From Brachynemurus nebulosus (Eukaryota; Arthropoda; Insecta; Neuroptera; Myrmeleontidae): a DNA stretch of 64,000 nucleotides. A program made the translations under genes and the position numbers. The notes beneath the pieces are model-generated. The model worked only from the letters and a program-made list of their open reading frames with translations. It made no database searches and was not told the origin of the DNA. The stretch spans positions 18,226,877-18,290,876 of the forward strand of contig JAPWDM010000005.1 of the NCBI GenBank assembly GCA_035578155.1, read 5' to 3'. Of this stretch, positions 13,205 to 25,652 are shown in pieces (position 1 is the stretch's first letter; each line of letters opens with the position of its first letter).

Positions 13205-13765
13205 AAAACCCACGTAACTTGTTTTGGAACCGTCAGTTGGATATAACTGATTTTGGAAATGAAGTGTCAGCTATTTTGAACTTTCTAACATGCAAAAGCA
13301 GTCAAAAACCTGGTAGAAGGTAAAAGAATGAACATATTTTTAGTTTTTAGAACAATTTTATATAGTAAAAATGACAATAATTTAAGTCTTTGTAGGATAC
13401 TGCAAAAATAGTCACTCTACTACTGAAACTAAAGTACATGTACTAGGTTAGTGGGATGTAACTTATTTTGAAACTGTTAAAGGATAGAACTGGTTTTGCT
13501 ACTGCATTAGAGGGCAGCCATTATTGTCTGTGGGATGTAACTTATTTTAAAACTGTTAAAGGATAGAACTAATTTTGGAACTGTGGCCATTTGGGAGATA
13601 ACTGGTTTTGCATCCTTCGTCATTTTTCTTCACTTATTTTCAGTGGGATAAAATTTATTTTAGGACTGTTTCTCAACGTGAACATATAGCAGATGAATTG
13701 AAGTATCCATAGCAACTAAAATTTCAGTTTTTTATTTTTGTGGAGATAACTGACTTTGCTTTTCG
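13205..13765 (+). repeat. Irregular array of a short ATAACTGATTTTGGAACTGT-like motif
   Basis: Close variants of (G)GATATAACTGATTTTGGAACTGT occur at about 13213, 13234, 13450, 13477, 13524, 13560, 13591, 13648 and 13742. Spacing is uneven, and two of the units are a longer direct duplication (GGGATGTAACTTATTTT near 13452 and 13532). A motif of similar design is scattered at 34330-34500 and 35540-35835. Confidence 0.5.
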
Positions 13766-13769
13766 GCAA

Positions 13770-14480
13770 CTCATTTGTTAGTAGGTACTTGCAATTTTTT
13801 GACTAAAATTAAATTTATTTCAGGTCTACCCGAATTGCCCTATGTTATTCAATCGTAATTTAATTAAAAACTCTTTTTGATACATCAGTAAACTTGTTTT
13901 AAAACATGTTCTTGATATGTAATGTATACATATTTTAATTCTTTGCAAATTGCAAGTTGTTAACAGTGGCGAATCAGCTGGCTTTTTGACTAAAATTTGT
14001 TTATGTTTTTTCTCTGCACATGAGGATTAGTATAGATATTAAAATTTTCCCACATACGTAGGTTTTTTAAAAGTTTTGTTACATAATTTGACAAGTTTCT
14101 ATGAAATGAAAAAAAAAAACCACCATTAGCAAGACCAAAGAAAATTATATGGGTGTAGAGACTAAATGATATTTAAAGATAATTTTGGTAAACACTAAGC
14201 ACGTAATCATGTAGCATTTCATGTATTTAAATTTACATTTATTATGTAGGTAAGCAAGTCTTCAATATTTGTAAAATTTTAACAACATCCATACATAAGT
14301 TTGTTAAAATATTTTAAATCCAATAACGCTATACGCTCATCCCAACAGAACCATTACAGTCGACCAACTACATTGTAATTATTATTAAATTTGTCTACCA
14401 TACACTGCCATTCAAAAAGTATGAAAAACTATTTCATACGCGATCATTACGGGAGTGATTGCTGATAAATAAATAAAGCT
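13770..14480. other. No gene recognised
   Basis: AT-rich sequence. Nothing assignable. Confidence 0.35.
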
Positions 14481-14482
14481 TA

Positions 14483-15232
14483 CAAGGAAAGGGCAAGAAG
14501 TCGAAAATTCAAAAAAATCTGAAACTTTGTCAGTATGCAGAGAGTGGCTACCTAATAACATAAAAAATATCAGTTGCTGCTAAAAAAAGGTTTTTAAGGG
14601 GTGAAACACCCCGTCAAAGTGTTTCACCCCCTAGAACTGTGTGAAAGAATATATTTATAATATATTTATCATTAGGTCTCTATGTAAACACAATATCGCC
14701 AATTTTTAAATTTTTAGGTACGCACTTGAATGAGTGGTTTGAAAATTTGTGGATGCAAAAAATAATGTTAGGTACATTTATTACTAAAGCTCTGTATAGT
14801 ATATGTAAACAAAATATTATAAATTTATAAATTTTTAAGTACACATATGAAGGGGTGGTTTCAACCCCTAAAAATTTGTAAATGCAAAAAATAATGCTAT
14901 ATTTATTACTAGAGCTCTATATAGTACATATAAGCAAAATATCATCAATTTTTAAATTTTTAAGTACAGAGTTGAGGGGTGGTTTCAAACCTTAAAAATA
15001 TGAAAATGTAAAAAATAATGTTATATTTGTTACTAGAACTTTTTAAGCTACCAATAAACAAAATTTCATCGATTTTTAAATTTTTGAGTTCCAACTTTGA
15101 GGGGGTGTTTCACCCCTTAAAAACGTTTTTTAGCAGCAACTGATATTTTTTATGTTATTAGGTAGCCACCCTCTATATACTGACAAAGTTTCAGATTTTT
15201 TTGAATTTTCAACTTCTTGCTCTTTCCTTATT
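14483..15232. mobile_element. Long inverted-repeat element with internal ~125-bp tandem units
   Basis: The left arm (14483-14613) starts AGGAAAGGGCAAGAAGTCG and ends AAGGGGTGAAACACCCC. The right arm (about 15095-15232) is its reverse complement with few differences. Between the arms, units containing TTTTTAAATTTTTAAGTAC and a following GAGGGGTGGTTTCAA block repeat about four times with a period of about 125 bp (near 14700, 14835, 14950 and 15072). No clear target duplication and no coding frame. It is best described as a non-autonomous foldback element. Confidence 0.6.
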
Positions 15233-15234
15233 GT

Positions 15235-16545
15235 TAGTTTTACACAAGTTTATAGTACTTATCATTATTAGTCGCTACAAGAATTCAGAAAAATCACATT
15301 TAAATAAATAATTTTTTGCGTGCTTGTAGCGACTACTAATGCTTAATATTTGTTCGTAATCATTCACCACTCTTAAAAAACAATTTTTGGTTAGGGGCGA
15401 TTTAAGTGACCAAATTTGTCCATAATTGACCTTCATAGTAACATTATAGTAACATTAGTAACACAGGTGTAAGTAACATTGTCGAATATAATAATATCTA
15501 CTTATATATCTTTATGGTAAATCGTGAAAATATACTTAAATGTTCTGTATTTTATTCCGAAAACGGTGAAAAAGATTATAATTATCGTGGAATGTGCGTT
15601 CAAAATGAATTCGGCGGGTTTCTTTCGTTCTTTTTTCTATTTTTTACTTAAATTTGTACGAAGTTTTTTGTAAGTAGTGTACACATTGTTTAGAAATTGT
15701 TATGGCATTGTTTTCATTGTGACCGCGTTCATAAAGACACACATTTAACAAGCACATTAGTATGTTTTGTATGATGCATCTATTACTGTTAGCTGTATGT
15801 ATTTCATATGCATTTGTGCTGTCTGCGACTTGCAGGAATAGCATATACACTAAAGATAAAATCAGGCACAGACAATAATTGTTGGAAGCTTTACAAAAAA
15901 GAAAATAGTATTAAAAGTTACGAGAAACAAACATAATATTCAGAAAATTGTCAAAAACGAGCGATATTAGCAGATAGTTTTGATCGGTTTTGAGCCCAGC
16001 ACCTTGTGGGTAAATAGTAAATAGTATAACAAACTCAATAATTTTCCACATAAACTAAAATCATTGTTTCTAATAATATAAAAGTAGCATTCCAATTAAA
16101 TTAGAAATCATTAACTAAATTTTAACTCTACTAGTTAATTATTAATTTTTCTTGCTTGTAATCAAACCCATTCTGGAAGGTAGCCTTCCCTAAAAAACAA
16201 ACAAAATTGTAATTAACATAGGCTGACATTTATGTAAATTATTTCTAGAAATATTTCTTTTTTATAAAAAAATTTTTTCTTACTTTTAAAATTGTTAAAA
16301 AATGTTGTTATTGTTATATTGTAGATGTATGTTCTTGAAAATGGCGCCAACTGTGCCGAAATATATTGAACAACAAAATAAATTTCTCTTATAGAATTGT
16401 TGGAAAAAATTTTAATTTAATTTTTACACAAATCCTGTAATCCTCATCACTTTGGGTAGCGGTCAAAACGAAAAAGTAAATAGTATTGTACCACCACCGC
16501 TAGCCGGCCAGTAATCCACCAAAACTCTCTACCGACATTGTCTTT
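15235..16545. other. No gene recognised
   Basis: AT-rich sequence. The 68-codon minus frame at 15644-15850 has no recognisable feature. Confidence 0.35.
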
Positions 16546-16557
16546 AAAAGTATCCAG

Positions 16558-16974
16558 CAAAGTAGATGGAGAAAGGTATGCCGACGCGTAGATCGTAATG
16601 ACGTAGATGGCGAAATACATATATATAGCGTGAGTTTTTTGAGACTTTCTATTTTTATTACAGCCAAACCATTGATTTAATTGAAAAATGGCTCAAATAA
16701 GAGTTATAGATATCGACGGGGGCAACTGATTGCTTTAGTCAGGAGCTTTATAGTTCTTATGGTCTTAGCTCTTATCAACAGTTTGGCTGTAATCAAAATG
16801 GTAACTCTCAAAAAACTCACGCTGTATAAATATAATAATAAGTAATTGGAATGTTGTCTTTTTCTAAAAATTCAAATGTGTGACGTAATTATGACGTAGA
16901 TGGCGAACTGCGCAAAAAAGCTTATTTTGGACTCAAATGTAGTGTACCTTTCTCTATCTACTTTGATATACAGT
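16558..16974. mobile_element. Inverted-repeat MITE, ~415 bp
   Basis: Outer inverted repeats CAAAGTAGATGGAGAAAGGTA (left) and its complement TACCTTTCTCTATCTACTTTG (right) enclose inner inverted repeats. These include GACGTAGATGGCGAA, present on both sides, and GCGTGAGTTTTTTGAGA opposite TCTCAAAAAACTCACGC, next to CAGCCAAACCATTG opposite CAGTTTGGCTG. The layout is symmetric and has no open frame. A target duplication is not clear. Confidence 0.6.
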
Positions 16975-18600
16975 ATAGTTTGTTGGAAACACAGACAGTG
17001 GATGGTGTAAGAGCCGAAAATAAAATATAACTTTTTATTAGAGAATTTTATCACAAACAGTAAATATGATGTGAAAAATATATTAATAGATAAAACCATC
17101 ATAGCATAAAATTTAATTTTAAAAGCTCACATGTCTATGTATAATTCTAGCTCACACTTACACATGTGGTTGTTGGTATTGGTACTTAGTTGTGTTGGTT
17201 AAATGGATGTATTTTGTAGTCATAATGTAATATTTTTATTAAATTTATTATGAAAATAATTCTTTTCTCTTGTGCATATAAATAGACACATCGAAAAAAG
17301 TTTAGGATACCTTTTAAATTGTTCCTAGCAATTTAAAATTTAGGATTAATTTCAAATATTATAAATCGTTTTTTACACACTCAAATATTAATTTTATGAC
17401 CACAGTTGGTAATGACTAGCAGTGTTTTCCAAACTGTGTACCGCATATTGCCAAATTGTTTAGAGAGGTAATCTTCGATTTTTCGAATCTATTCTTTGAA
17501 GCCCGGAGTAATACAGAGATTGTAAACAATTCACAGGATCGAAAATGTATGTTTTCCGAATTTAAATTAGGATATTTTTAACAGAAGTTTGATGTTTTTG
17601 CAGAATTATTGCAGATTATATTTTTATTGTTTAGGTTGTCAAATAATTTTACCATTTTAATAATTTAGTTATAAAAAATTTAATTTAATTTTGGATTCAT
17701 ATGGCAATTTTGTGCAAACTGGAAATCACTTTATTTATATTAAATTCAGTAGTTTATCTTCAAACGAAATAGACAGTTTTTTTTTTTTTTTGAAATTGAT
17801 TTTGGTTATCTAATATGAAACGTCAATAAAACTTTTATATTTTTTTCATTTTCTGTAAGTACAAAAGTTGAATAGATTTTTGTCAAATCAATTTTTTGTA
17901 AGTCGATTTTTTCTTACAACGATCTTTGGTTTGACGATTCAAATCGATTCACAAGATCGATTTTTGGTCGGAGATCGGAAACCCTATCTGATTCATATTG
18001 TTCTTGTAAACGTCATCACAAATGCAAAATTTTTTAAAACTTCTGAAATCATTATTTTGTTGCTAGAAACATGAAATTTGTAGTTGCTTATAAGTTTTCA
18101 ATACTACCTTTTTCATTTTTGACAAAACCATACAATAAAAAGTCATAGGCGGAAATTGAATTATATTTCTTAAACTGGGGTATTTTAACCTACAGACTGG
18201 TCAAACATATATGACACACATTAACTCTTTTAAACAAACCATATGGTAAATTTTTTTGTCTCAAAAGGCCGGACTTTTTACTGCCAAGTGATAAGTATAA
18301 TAGATAAGGCTACAAAAAAAGAAAAAGAAAAAATCAAAGTTCCCAACATTAAAAAAGTGAACCCTAGGAATTTACAAAAAATAAATTGTACTAAACTATG
18401 TTGATAAAATTGAACATTATTTAGAATATACCGTATTGTCACAGATGGCGGCCCTTGTACCAGTGAATATATACAGATCAGGGTATTTTGAGCCGCCATA
18501 TTGCAGGACGAGTTAACTCGTCTTAATCATTTAAAGAGTTAAACTAATTAATTAAATGTGACATCTTTGTAAAGTTAAGTGCTTTGTTACTTACCAGTTA
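16975..18600. other. No gene recognised
   Basis: AT-rich. At about 17925-17990 there is GATCGATT-rich sequence. No coding frame is supported. Confidence 0.35.
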
Positions 18601-18606
18601 TTATCA

Positions 18607-19310
18607 AAGAACCTTGTCCCAAATTGGGCCCCTGGTGTACACAAATGGTTTTTATTACAGTATATAGTACCTATTAGCCGAGTAAAAAACAATAAAAATA
18701 TTTTAACGTGTGAATGTGAGTGCGATATAAGATATATTTAATTAAAGTTAGTCAGAAACTGACTCTCCATCGGAGATAACTAACTACAAGAATATTTTCT
18801 ATCGCTTCACTTTGTGGCTTAAGATGTTTTTCTTAGTGTTTAGCATAACCTAGGTACCAAATGACCGAAGCCGGCCTGTACACGAACAGTAATACTGTCA
18901 GTATTTACTGACAAAAACAATGTATCATTATTTTTATAATACAAATTCTATATACGAATACTTCAGTATTATCAATACACGATCAGTAATAATGTCAGTA
19001 TTTCTAAATACTGACAGTATTACTGATCATGTACAGGCAGCTTTAGAATGTGTACGCCGCATCCAACTTACGCCGACACCATTTTTATATGTACAACAGT
19101 GTGCTTTGATTAAATCTCTTCCTTCCACATTGTATTAGAGTACCTATGACTTTAAGTTTCAACTTAAGGTCCCTTGCACTTGCACATACAGTAAGAGGTA
19201 AAAACCTTTATATTATTAATGTACACATCATACTTTACTCACTAGCATGTGTTACAATATTGTACAAATGGGGCCCAAATCCCATAGAATTTGGAACAAG
19301 GTTATTTATT
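18607..19310. mobile_element. Inverted-repeat-bounded segment
   Basis: AACCTTGTCCCAAATTGGGCCCC near 18612 is the imperfect inverse of GGGGCCCAAATCCCATAGAATTTGGAACAAGGTT near 19270. This brackets about 700 bp that contains a smaller hairpin MITE. No transposase frame. Confidence 0.4.
18873..19042. mobile_element. Hairpin MITE with CTGTACACG termini
   Basis: The left end GGCCTGTACACGAACAGTAATACTG is inverted at the right end (CAGTATTACTGATCATGTACAGGC). Internal AAATACTGACAGTATTACTG repeats occur in both orientations. The element is about 170 bp, without coding capacity, and nested inside the larger inverted-repeat segment. Confidence 0.55.
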
Positions 19311-19347
19311 TTAACGTTCATTATTTAAATTTTTTTTGAATTCATTT

Positions 19348-19886
19348 ACAGTCAAAAAATTTGTGTTAAAATTGACATATTTCGTACGTCCAGAACGGTC
19401 CACGCAACTTTTTGTGATTGAGATTGTATATTATAATATTATAATATACAATCTCAAGCAAGCTTACATGGTCTTTTGTAACTGAATCTGTAACAAAATA
19501 ACCTAAAAATGTAATAAAATTGTTTCATTTTTAAACGTTTAATAAAACTATATTCATCAATAACTGAAAAAACATTATTTTTCGGTTTTGTTTAATAATA
19601 AGAACTACTCTTATCTTTTTTATTATATATATTTTGATAGATATATATTCTAATGTAACGTACGTACTTATAACATTCTTTTTCTTTACACAAAGATTGT
19701 GCTACTTCTTTGTTGTTCCAAACAGGTTAACATTTTTATTCTGTTAAATCGAAATTTGTGTTAATATTTTCATTTAACACAAACACGAAATGCTACATTA
19801 ACGCAGGGTTGTGGTACTTATTTAACACAAAAATTTTAACCACTAGTTTTTTTTTTACGCAGAACACAAATTTTTTTACTGTGTTC
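19348..19886. mobile_element. EnSpm/CACTA-like MITE candidate with ACAGT termini
   Basis: Left end ACAGTCAAAAAATTTGTGTT and right end (minus strand) ACAGTAAAAAAATTTGTGTT form about 20-bp inverted repeats. Subterminal TTAACACAAA-type words recur near 19760, 19778 and 19820. Short CACWG-like termini plus subterminal word repeats are the usual layout of EnSpm/CACTA relatives. The target duplication is not clear. Confidence 0.4.
19417..19456. repeat. 40-bp perfect palindrome
   Basis: TTGAGATTGTATATTATAAT is followed directly by its reverse complement. It lies inside the candidate MITE and would form a hairpin or cruciform. Confidence 0.85.
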
Positions 19887-19889
19887 AAA

Positions 19890-21447
19890 ATATTCCCCGG
19901 TGCTGATGTCACTACATAATATATTTAGTCTACCATTAAAAATACGTATTCAAAGGTGTAAAGTGAAAATCGCAGCTCCCACAATTTTCTTATATGTGTA
20001 CTTGTACTTATGTTTGTGGTCTTACGTATCTTGTATCAAACGACCAGACATGATTTGATGAAAATATTTATTGTTTTTATGTAGGTATCATTTAAACTAT
20101 TTTCATCAAAAACTTCCTGTTTAATGTTAAATTGGCAAGAAAATTAAATTTAAATTTTTACAATACATATTTCAAAAAACAATTTTGTGAAACTTAAAGA
20201 AGTTTCCAATATTAATTAATTTAATATCTTTTATTTATTTACTTTGAAAACTGATTCATAATTAGTTTTCGTGTTAAAATAGCGGAACACTTGACGGTTT
20301 TCCAGATTAAATTAAAACACATTTATTATTCATTTGTAAACTCGGCAAAGTTGGCCTAAACAGATTTATATAAATTACTTGTTGTTAGAATTATTGTTAC
20401 TGATACAGCTAAAAGTTATTACATATTATTGTTTAGTATTGAATTTTATTTCTTGGAAATATGTCTGCAATATGCTTTCAAAATTATAGAGAAGGGTGAG
20501 GTGTGCCAGTTATAAGAATACTGCAAAATAATTCTAAGTACTGCAAACATTTTACATATTAATCAAATAGTCTCCTGAATCCTAATAGCTTCCAGCTTGG
20601 CAGAACACTGATGTTGAGCATCGAACCAGTGTTGAGTACCAGTCTTGGACGATACCTGGCTTAGATCACCCTTGTGTTTCTTATAGCTTGGGTCAAGCTT
20701 AAATAGCATTTACTTTAGAGTTAATAAGAAATTTCGTCCACTAAATATTTGTTTTGAAGAAGTTTTTTAATACTTTGCTCCAAATATTTCCTTTACACCT
20801 TATTGCTTAGAAGTCATAAATACGCTTATGTTATTGTCATCGAATTCAGCTATCATCTTCTTCTTTTGGTTTATCGATATTTTGACAAAATTGAAAGGTT
20901 TCATGTTTTTATTGACTTTGATATATTTTTTTGTTTGAAAGGCATTATTTTTGTTTAATTTCAAAATATTATTTTTTAGTTTATTTGTTTACATACTTTG
21001 TTAATATTTATGTTTTGCTTATTTGTTTTTTTTTTCAAATATTGATCGATTTCCGTAGGCACTTTATAATTTGATAAAAAAAGACTACAATTCGTTCCGT
21101 AAAAAAATAAAAATGTTGACTTTTCTGATTTTAAAAAGAAATTAAATAAAATACAAATAAAATTTTAGAAAATTGTTTAATTTATGTAGTTTTTTAGAAA
21201 ATTCCTTCAAAATACTCTTTAAATCACAGAGGCAATAAAGTTGTATAAATTTCGAATGTTATTTTTTCTTTTCAAATTCAAATATGTCAAAGTACTAATT
21301 TAGGTTCAAAAAGTAGTTGAGTGGTTAAAATTATTCGCTAAGAATGACCTTCTTCTGTTCTGTACCTTGCTTTGTTCGAATGAGAAAGTGCAACATATTT
21401 GCATTTTTAAAATTTGTTACCTACTCTTTGGTACACAATACCAGCAA
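19890..21447. other. No gene recognised
   Basis: AT-rich sequence. Nothing assignable on either strand. Confidence 0.35.
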
Positions 21448-21451
21448 TTAA

Positions 21452-22755
21452 GGGTCTCTCCACTTTTTGTCATAGAATTAATATTTCTGAAGTTTTACAT
21501 ATTTTTCAGTTGAAAAAATCACGATTTTGTTTAACTTAAAATTGCTATAACTATAATATACTAAACAAGGTGAAAAATTAACCAAATAAATTTTTTCCAT
21601 ATACTTAGATTTCTCGATAGTTAATTGCTTCAATAAATATTTCAAACATCCTTAAGGATTATGGACTATCAAATTAAAAAGGATGTTTCCAGTTTTAAAA
21701 GTGAACTTTTTATTGAACCATTTCGTTCATAAGGGGTTAAAGTATATGAAAAAAATTTATTTGAATAACTTTTCATATTCTTTAAGGGGGGGGGGGGGGT
21801 AAGGTTTTTAAAATTGTTTTTTGCATTTTTTTTTAAATATTTTTTCTGAATGTACAACATGTCGAGCGTGTTGTGTCAAAATTTCAAGTAAATCCGAGCA
21901 AAACTAATGAAGATACAGCGTTTCAAGCGACTGGCCCTCATGCTCGATTTCTATACCTGTCTGGTAGCTGCGCGACGCGCCTACCTGCTAAGTATAAAAT
22001 TTACTTTAATTTTATACTTACAAATCTTATACAAAACAAATACTTACTATAATTACCCGCGTAAGTATAAAAAATTATATCATTTTATTGATGCTTAGTT
22101 TTGGATTTTTGAGTATAAAAAACTTTAAATCCATTTTCTCGCAAACAACATTTTTGAAGTCCGTGAACATCATAACTCAAAATCTACTTCACCAATTTTG
22201 CTGAAATTTTGTACACTGTTTCTACACATAAATCAACAGGTAATGAGGTCGATTTTTTTTTTTTTTGTTATTTTTTTCCAGTTTATAATAAAAAATTAAC
22301 CGAAATTTTTAGCAAAAATTGCGTTTTTCACTGCCAAAAATAAAAAAATCGAAAAAATACAAAAAACTCTTCCTGACTCCCTAGGGCAACATATCGCCTT
22401 TTAAACGCATTTCGATTTTTTTGTCTCGGATGGTCCGGTACCAAATTATGATGTTCACCGCAAAACAACTTTTTTTCGAGGCGCCTCCGGAAATTCACTG
22501 TCACGGACTTATTTATCGATATTTGTAATTGATAATTTTTTCAAAGATACTTCAGATGTTATACTATAACGTGTATATGAAATAAATAAGCCAACATTAT
22601 TCATATCTCCAAAAAAAAAAACATGAAAATATGCCTTTTTTCGCGTTTAAAACCTTACCCCCCCCCCTTGATGTAGTTTTGGCGATCTGAAATCAAGCAA
22701 AAGCGTCATGTATAACTTCACAAATATCAATTTTATAACAAAAAGTGAAAAGACC
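21452..22755. mobile_element. TTAA-flanked non-autonomous element (piggyBac-like), 1304 bp
   Basis: Inverted ends GGGTCTCTCCACTTTTTG (left) and GGTCTTTTCACTTTTTG (right, minus strand) continue as similar sequence for about 50 bp each. They are bordered by TTAA at 21448-21451 and 22756-22759. A second inverted pair lies inside: a G tract followed by TAAGGTTTT near 21786, and AAAACCTTA followed by a C tract near 22650. TTAA duplication is the hallmark of piggyBac and of Sola3. No transposase remains, so the family is inferred from termini only. Confidence 0.55.
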
Positions 22756-22759
22756 TTAA

Positions 22760-25490
22760 TTATCAATGTTGTACTAAAGAATATGAAACAAATTTAAAAA
22801 AAATGCAAGTATGCTAATTCTTCTCATTCATATAAATAATAAATTTCGGTGTAAACAAAATCTGACAAGGTTGTCAGATGGCAACAGTTCTATGTATAGA
22901 ACAAGATTATGTAAATAAATTCAGGGCGTATAACGCGTATAATTTTGACCATTTAACTATACTTTCTGAATCTAAACTGTATATCTTTTACTTCAATCAG
23001 TTCTGTAGGGCTTATTCGATTACACCAATACGGTGATTACCCAATAATACATAGGTAAAGATATACAATAGACTGCTCCGTTAGACTTAAAACCACAGTT
23101 TGTAACGATACAAACAGTATTTACTACCCGTTAAGAACAATTTATCTTCAGGGTGTTATGGCGCTAGTAATAAACAGTATTCCGTAAGCAACGTTAGATA
23201 CGCGCTTCACTCTCAGTTATAATTCAACACAATTTCACATACATCGGTACTTATATATTATGTATTATGTAGAGGGGTTATTCACTATCTCTCTTATATA
23301 TAAATAAAAACATACGTGATAAAAGAGAGTAATGACGATCGTACTATATTGTAATAATACAAATAAAATTGTATTTATAGTACAGTAATATAATATGAAG
23401 CAAAAAAATATTTTCCAGCAGTTGGTATTGCCAACATAAAATGGGATCTACATTTCACACCAGTCATTTTACTTGTTCAGAAAAAATAAAAAAAAATCAC
23501 CAATTTCTTCTCGTGTCCCATTCCTGCATTCGCCGTATACAATCATTTTTATTAATATCATTGACAGAAAATGCTTGTGGAAACTGCGACTCAAACCATG
23601 AAATAATATTTTCTTTTCGTTTCCCAACTATACATTTTCGTTTTTTTCGTGCGGCAACGACGAACGCGGGACGCGCAAATCGGCGCGCGGAGAGTGAGGA
23701 AAAAATATGGTTTTGAAAGAAAATGAATAATAAGTGATAAAAACGGTGTTTTTTCTCGGTTGGCATTTTCTTTTGCTGTGGCGTTCGTCTCATCTTGGTG
23801 GTAAATGTTGTATTGTGTTTGGGTAAGTTTTTTTTTTGAGCGAGTAGAAAAAAACATTTTCCGCAATGTGTGTGTACGGAAAATATAAATACAAATGAAA
23901 TTTTTTTCGATTAAAAGAGTTTTCTCTTTTTATTTTACGCAAGGAGGGAGTTGATAACGAAATAGAGATATGTGGGGAAAGCTTTACCTTTGTAGTGTGG
24001 TGTAGATTTGAATAAAACAATTTTACGGTCTCTTCTTCCAAATTTCGTTGATTTTTTCCAACATTTTCAACAAGTTTCTTCTGGACAGACGGCTATAAAT
24101 TTTTCATTTGTACGTTTAAAACGACAAAAACTTGATAAGAACATTATTAATAACAACGAAAGTTGATCTTTTAGTAAGTTAGCTCCAGTAATTTTGCCAT
24201 AAATGAAAAGAGAAGCATCGAAAACCTATAATTAGCCCTTAATTTTGTGTCTTGCCTGTTTAAATTGGAGTTCTGATGGAATTTAAAAATTCTTATGTAC
24301 TTGATGACGTTATCGATATAAAATTGTGCATCTTTTTTAAATTGAATACTATGGGAGGGTCTTGATTCATTGTAAATGTTAAAATTTGAGTAAAAAATTT
24401 GCATTTTGACTGAAAAAACGACGAGTGACTCAAGCCGGGATTCTTATGAAGTTCTCGACCAAAAAAATTTTTATTACCTACGTTTTCAGTGGCTGACTGT
24501 AAAAATGTGTACAAAATATTACTAAATCTTTTTAATCTAAATAAAAAAATAAGCAAGTGTTAAGTGTAGGCTAAAGTTTACAAACTGGACAACTCTTTTG
24601 TGGACGGTTACATTGGAATACTCATCGTAACAAACTTTCGTCTTATAACTTTTAATAAAAAAAAAATCTAGAAAGACAGTTTATTTTTAGGTCGCTAGCG
24701 ATGTGAAACTCCTCTTAAGAATTTTCTTCTTTCTATTGTATTTCCATAACTGCTTCGTTTTGGTCAACAAAAATTATACATATAAGGTACTGACAGTGTT
24801 ACCTAAATGATGACATAGCTACTGATGTAAGTTTCTATTTGGGGGAGATACCCCATATCTGATTATACTCGTTTTTGATTTTCCCTGATTATCTCGAAAA
24901 CTACAGAAGATAGGAAAAACACTTTATTAGTCAAAGCACTTTATGCTTAATTCCAGGGTCGGGCCAACTGGAGGGGCTGTTCAACAGGTTAAGAATGAAA
25001 AATATTTTTTTAAATACCCCTTGAATTTAAATAAAACTTGGTATGGTAATAAAGTAGACTAAGGCCCAGTTACTATATTTTTTTTTTGAGGTGGTAACCT
25101 AATGGGAACCCTATAAAAATAACATTGGATCGGATTTTATCCTTTTTTTATTGTTCTTAATAAATATGTCTAATATTCCAGAAAGTGTCTGCCTTCATGT
25201 GGATTTGAAATTATTTTTTTCTTAAGTAGTTTCCGAGAAAAAAATTTTTGAATAAAGCACTCATTTTTTATTATTTTTTATTTATCTCCATAACAATTCG
25301 GTTTTAGCCGGGAAGGTGGTAGATATCAATTAGTTATAGCCTCACCATACCGTTAGTACAGTAATTAAAATAAGTTGCTATTGGGGGCAGTTTCACCATG
25401 GCAGTACGACTAGACTCTTTAATAGATTTGAGCGTTATATTATGTTATTCTATATTTGTTATTAATAAATAAAACACATTAATTTGCAAA
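22760..25490. other. No gene recognised except a CpG-rich island
   Basis: Mostly AT-rich. The only compositional exception is the CpG-rich stretch at about 23650-23700, listed separately. Confidence 0.35.
23640..23840. promoter_or_regulatory. CpG-rich island, possible promoter or 5' exon
   Basis: A cluster of CG dinucleotides at 23650-23700 (including GACGCGCAAATCGGCGCGCG) stands out from the surrounding AT-rich DNA. On the plus strand a consensus splice donor GGTAAGT follows at about 23820. On the minus strand a 98-codon frame (23497-23793) includes a lower-complexity N-terminus and a more protein-like C-terminus (SWFESQFPQAFSVNDI). The sequence does not decide between a plus-strand first exon, a minus-strand exon, or neither. 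Confidence 0.25.
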
Positions 25491-25491
25491 A

Positions 25492-25652
25492 GTGTCACTT
25501 TTATTGTTGTTTAAATTCTTATGCCATGTTTCGACCAATATGACTACTATCAAACAAGTTTGAACTTATACATTAGCATAATCAATTTGTTTGATAATGG
25601 TGATATTGACCGAAACATGCCATAAGAATGTAAGCAATAAAAGTAGTTTTTT
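25492..25652. mobile_element. Foldback element with hammerhead-like motif
   Basis: The left arm CTTTTATTGTTGTTTAAATTCTTATGCCATGTTTCGACC is answered by a right arm reading GACCGAAACATGCCATAAGAATG, then AGCAATAAAAG. The loop is about 40-60 bp with no coding capacity. The motif in the right arm is described separately. Confidence 0.6.
25586..25626 (+). ncRNA. Hammerhead-ribozyme-like motif (locus 2, degenerate)
   Basis: Stem I is UUUGU/AUAAG (25586-25590 with 25622-25626, two G-U pairs). Then come box UUGAUAA plus U, stem II GGU/ACC, GAAA (25612-25615) and self-complementary CAUG. The expected U[A/C] reads CC. The inverted copy in the left arm keeps a better stem I (CUUGU/AUAAG) but has lost stem II. 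Probably inactive. Confidence 0.3.

Noticed and set aside
20640..20700. Less AT-rich sequence that might be an exon
   Set aside because: No splice signals or open frame of useful length.
23497..23793. 98-codon minus-strand frame over the CpG island, with a protein-like C-terminus
   Set aside because: No clear start, acceptor or conserved motif. Kept only as a comment under the CpG island.
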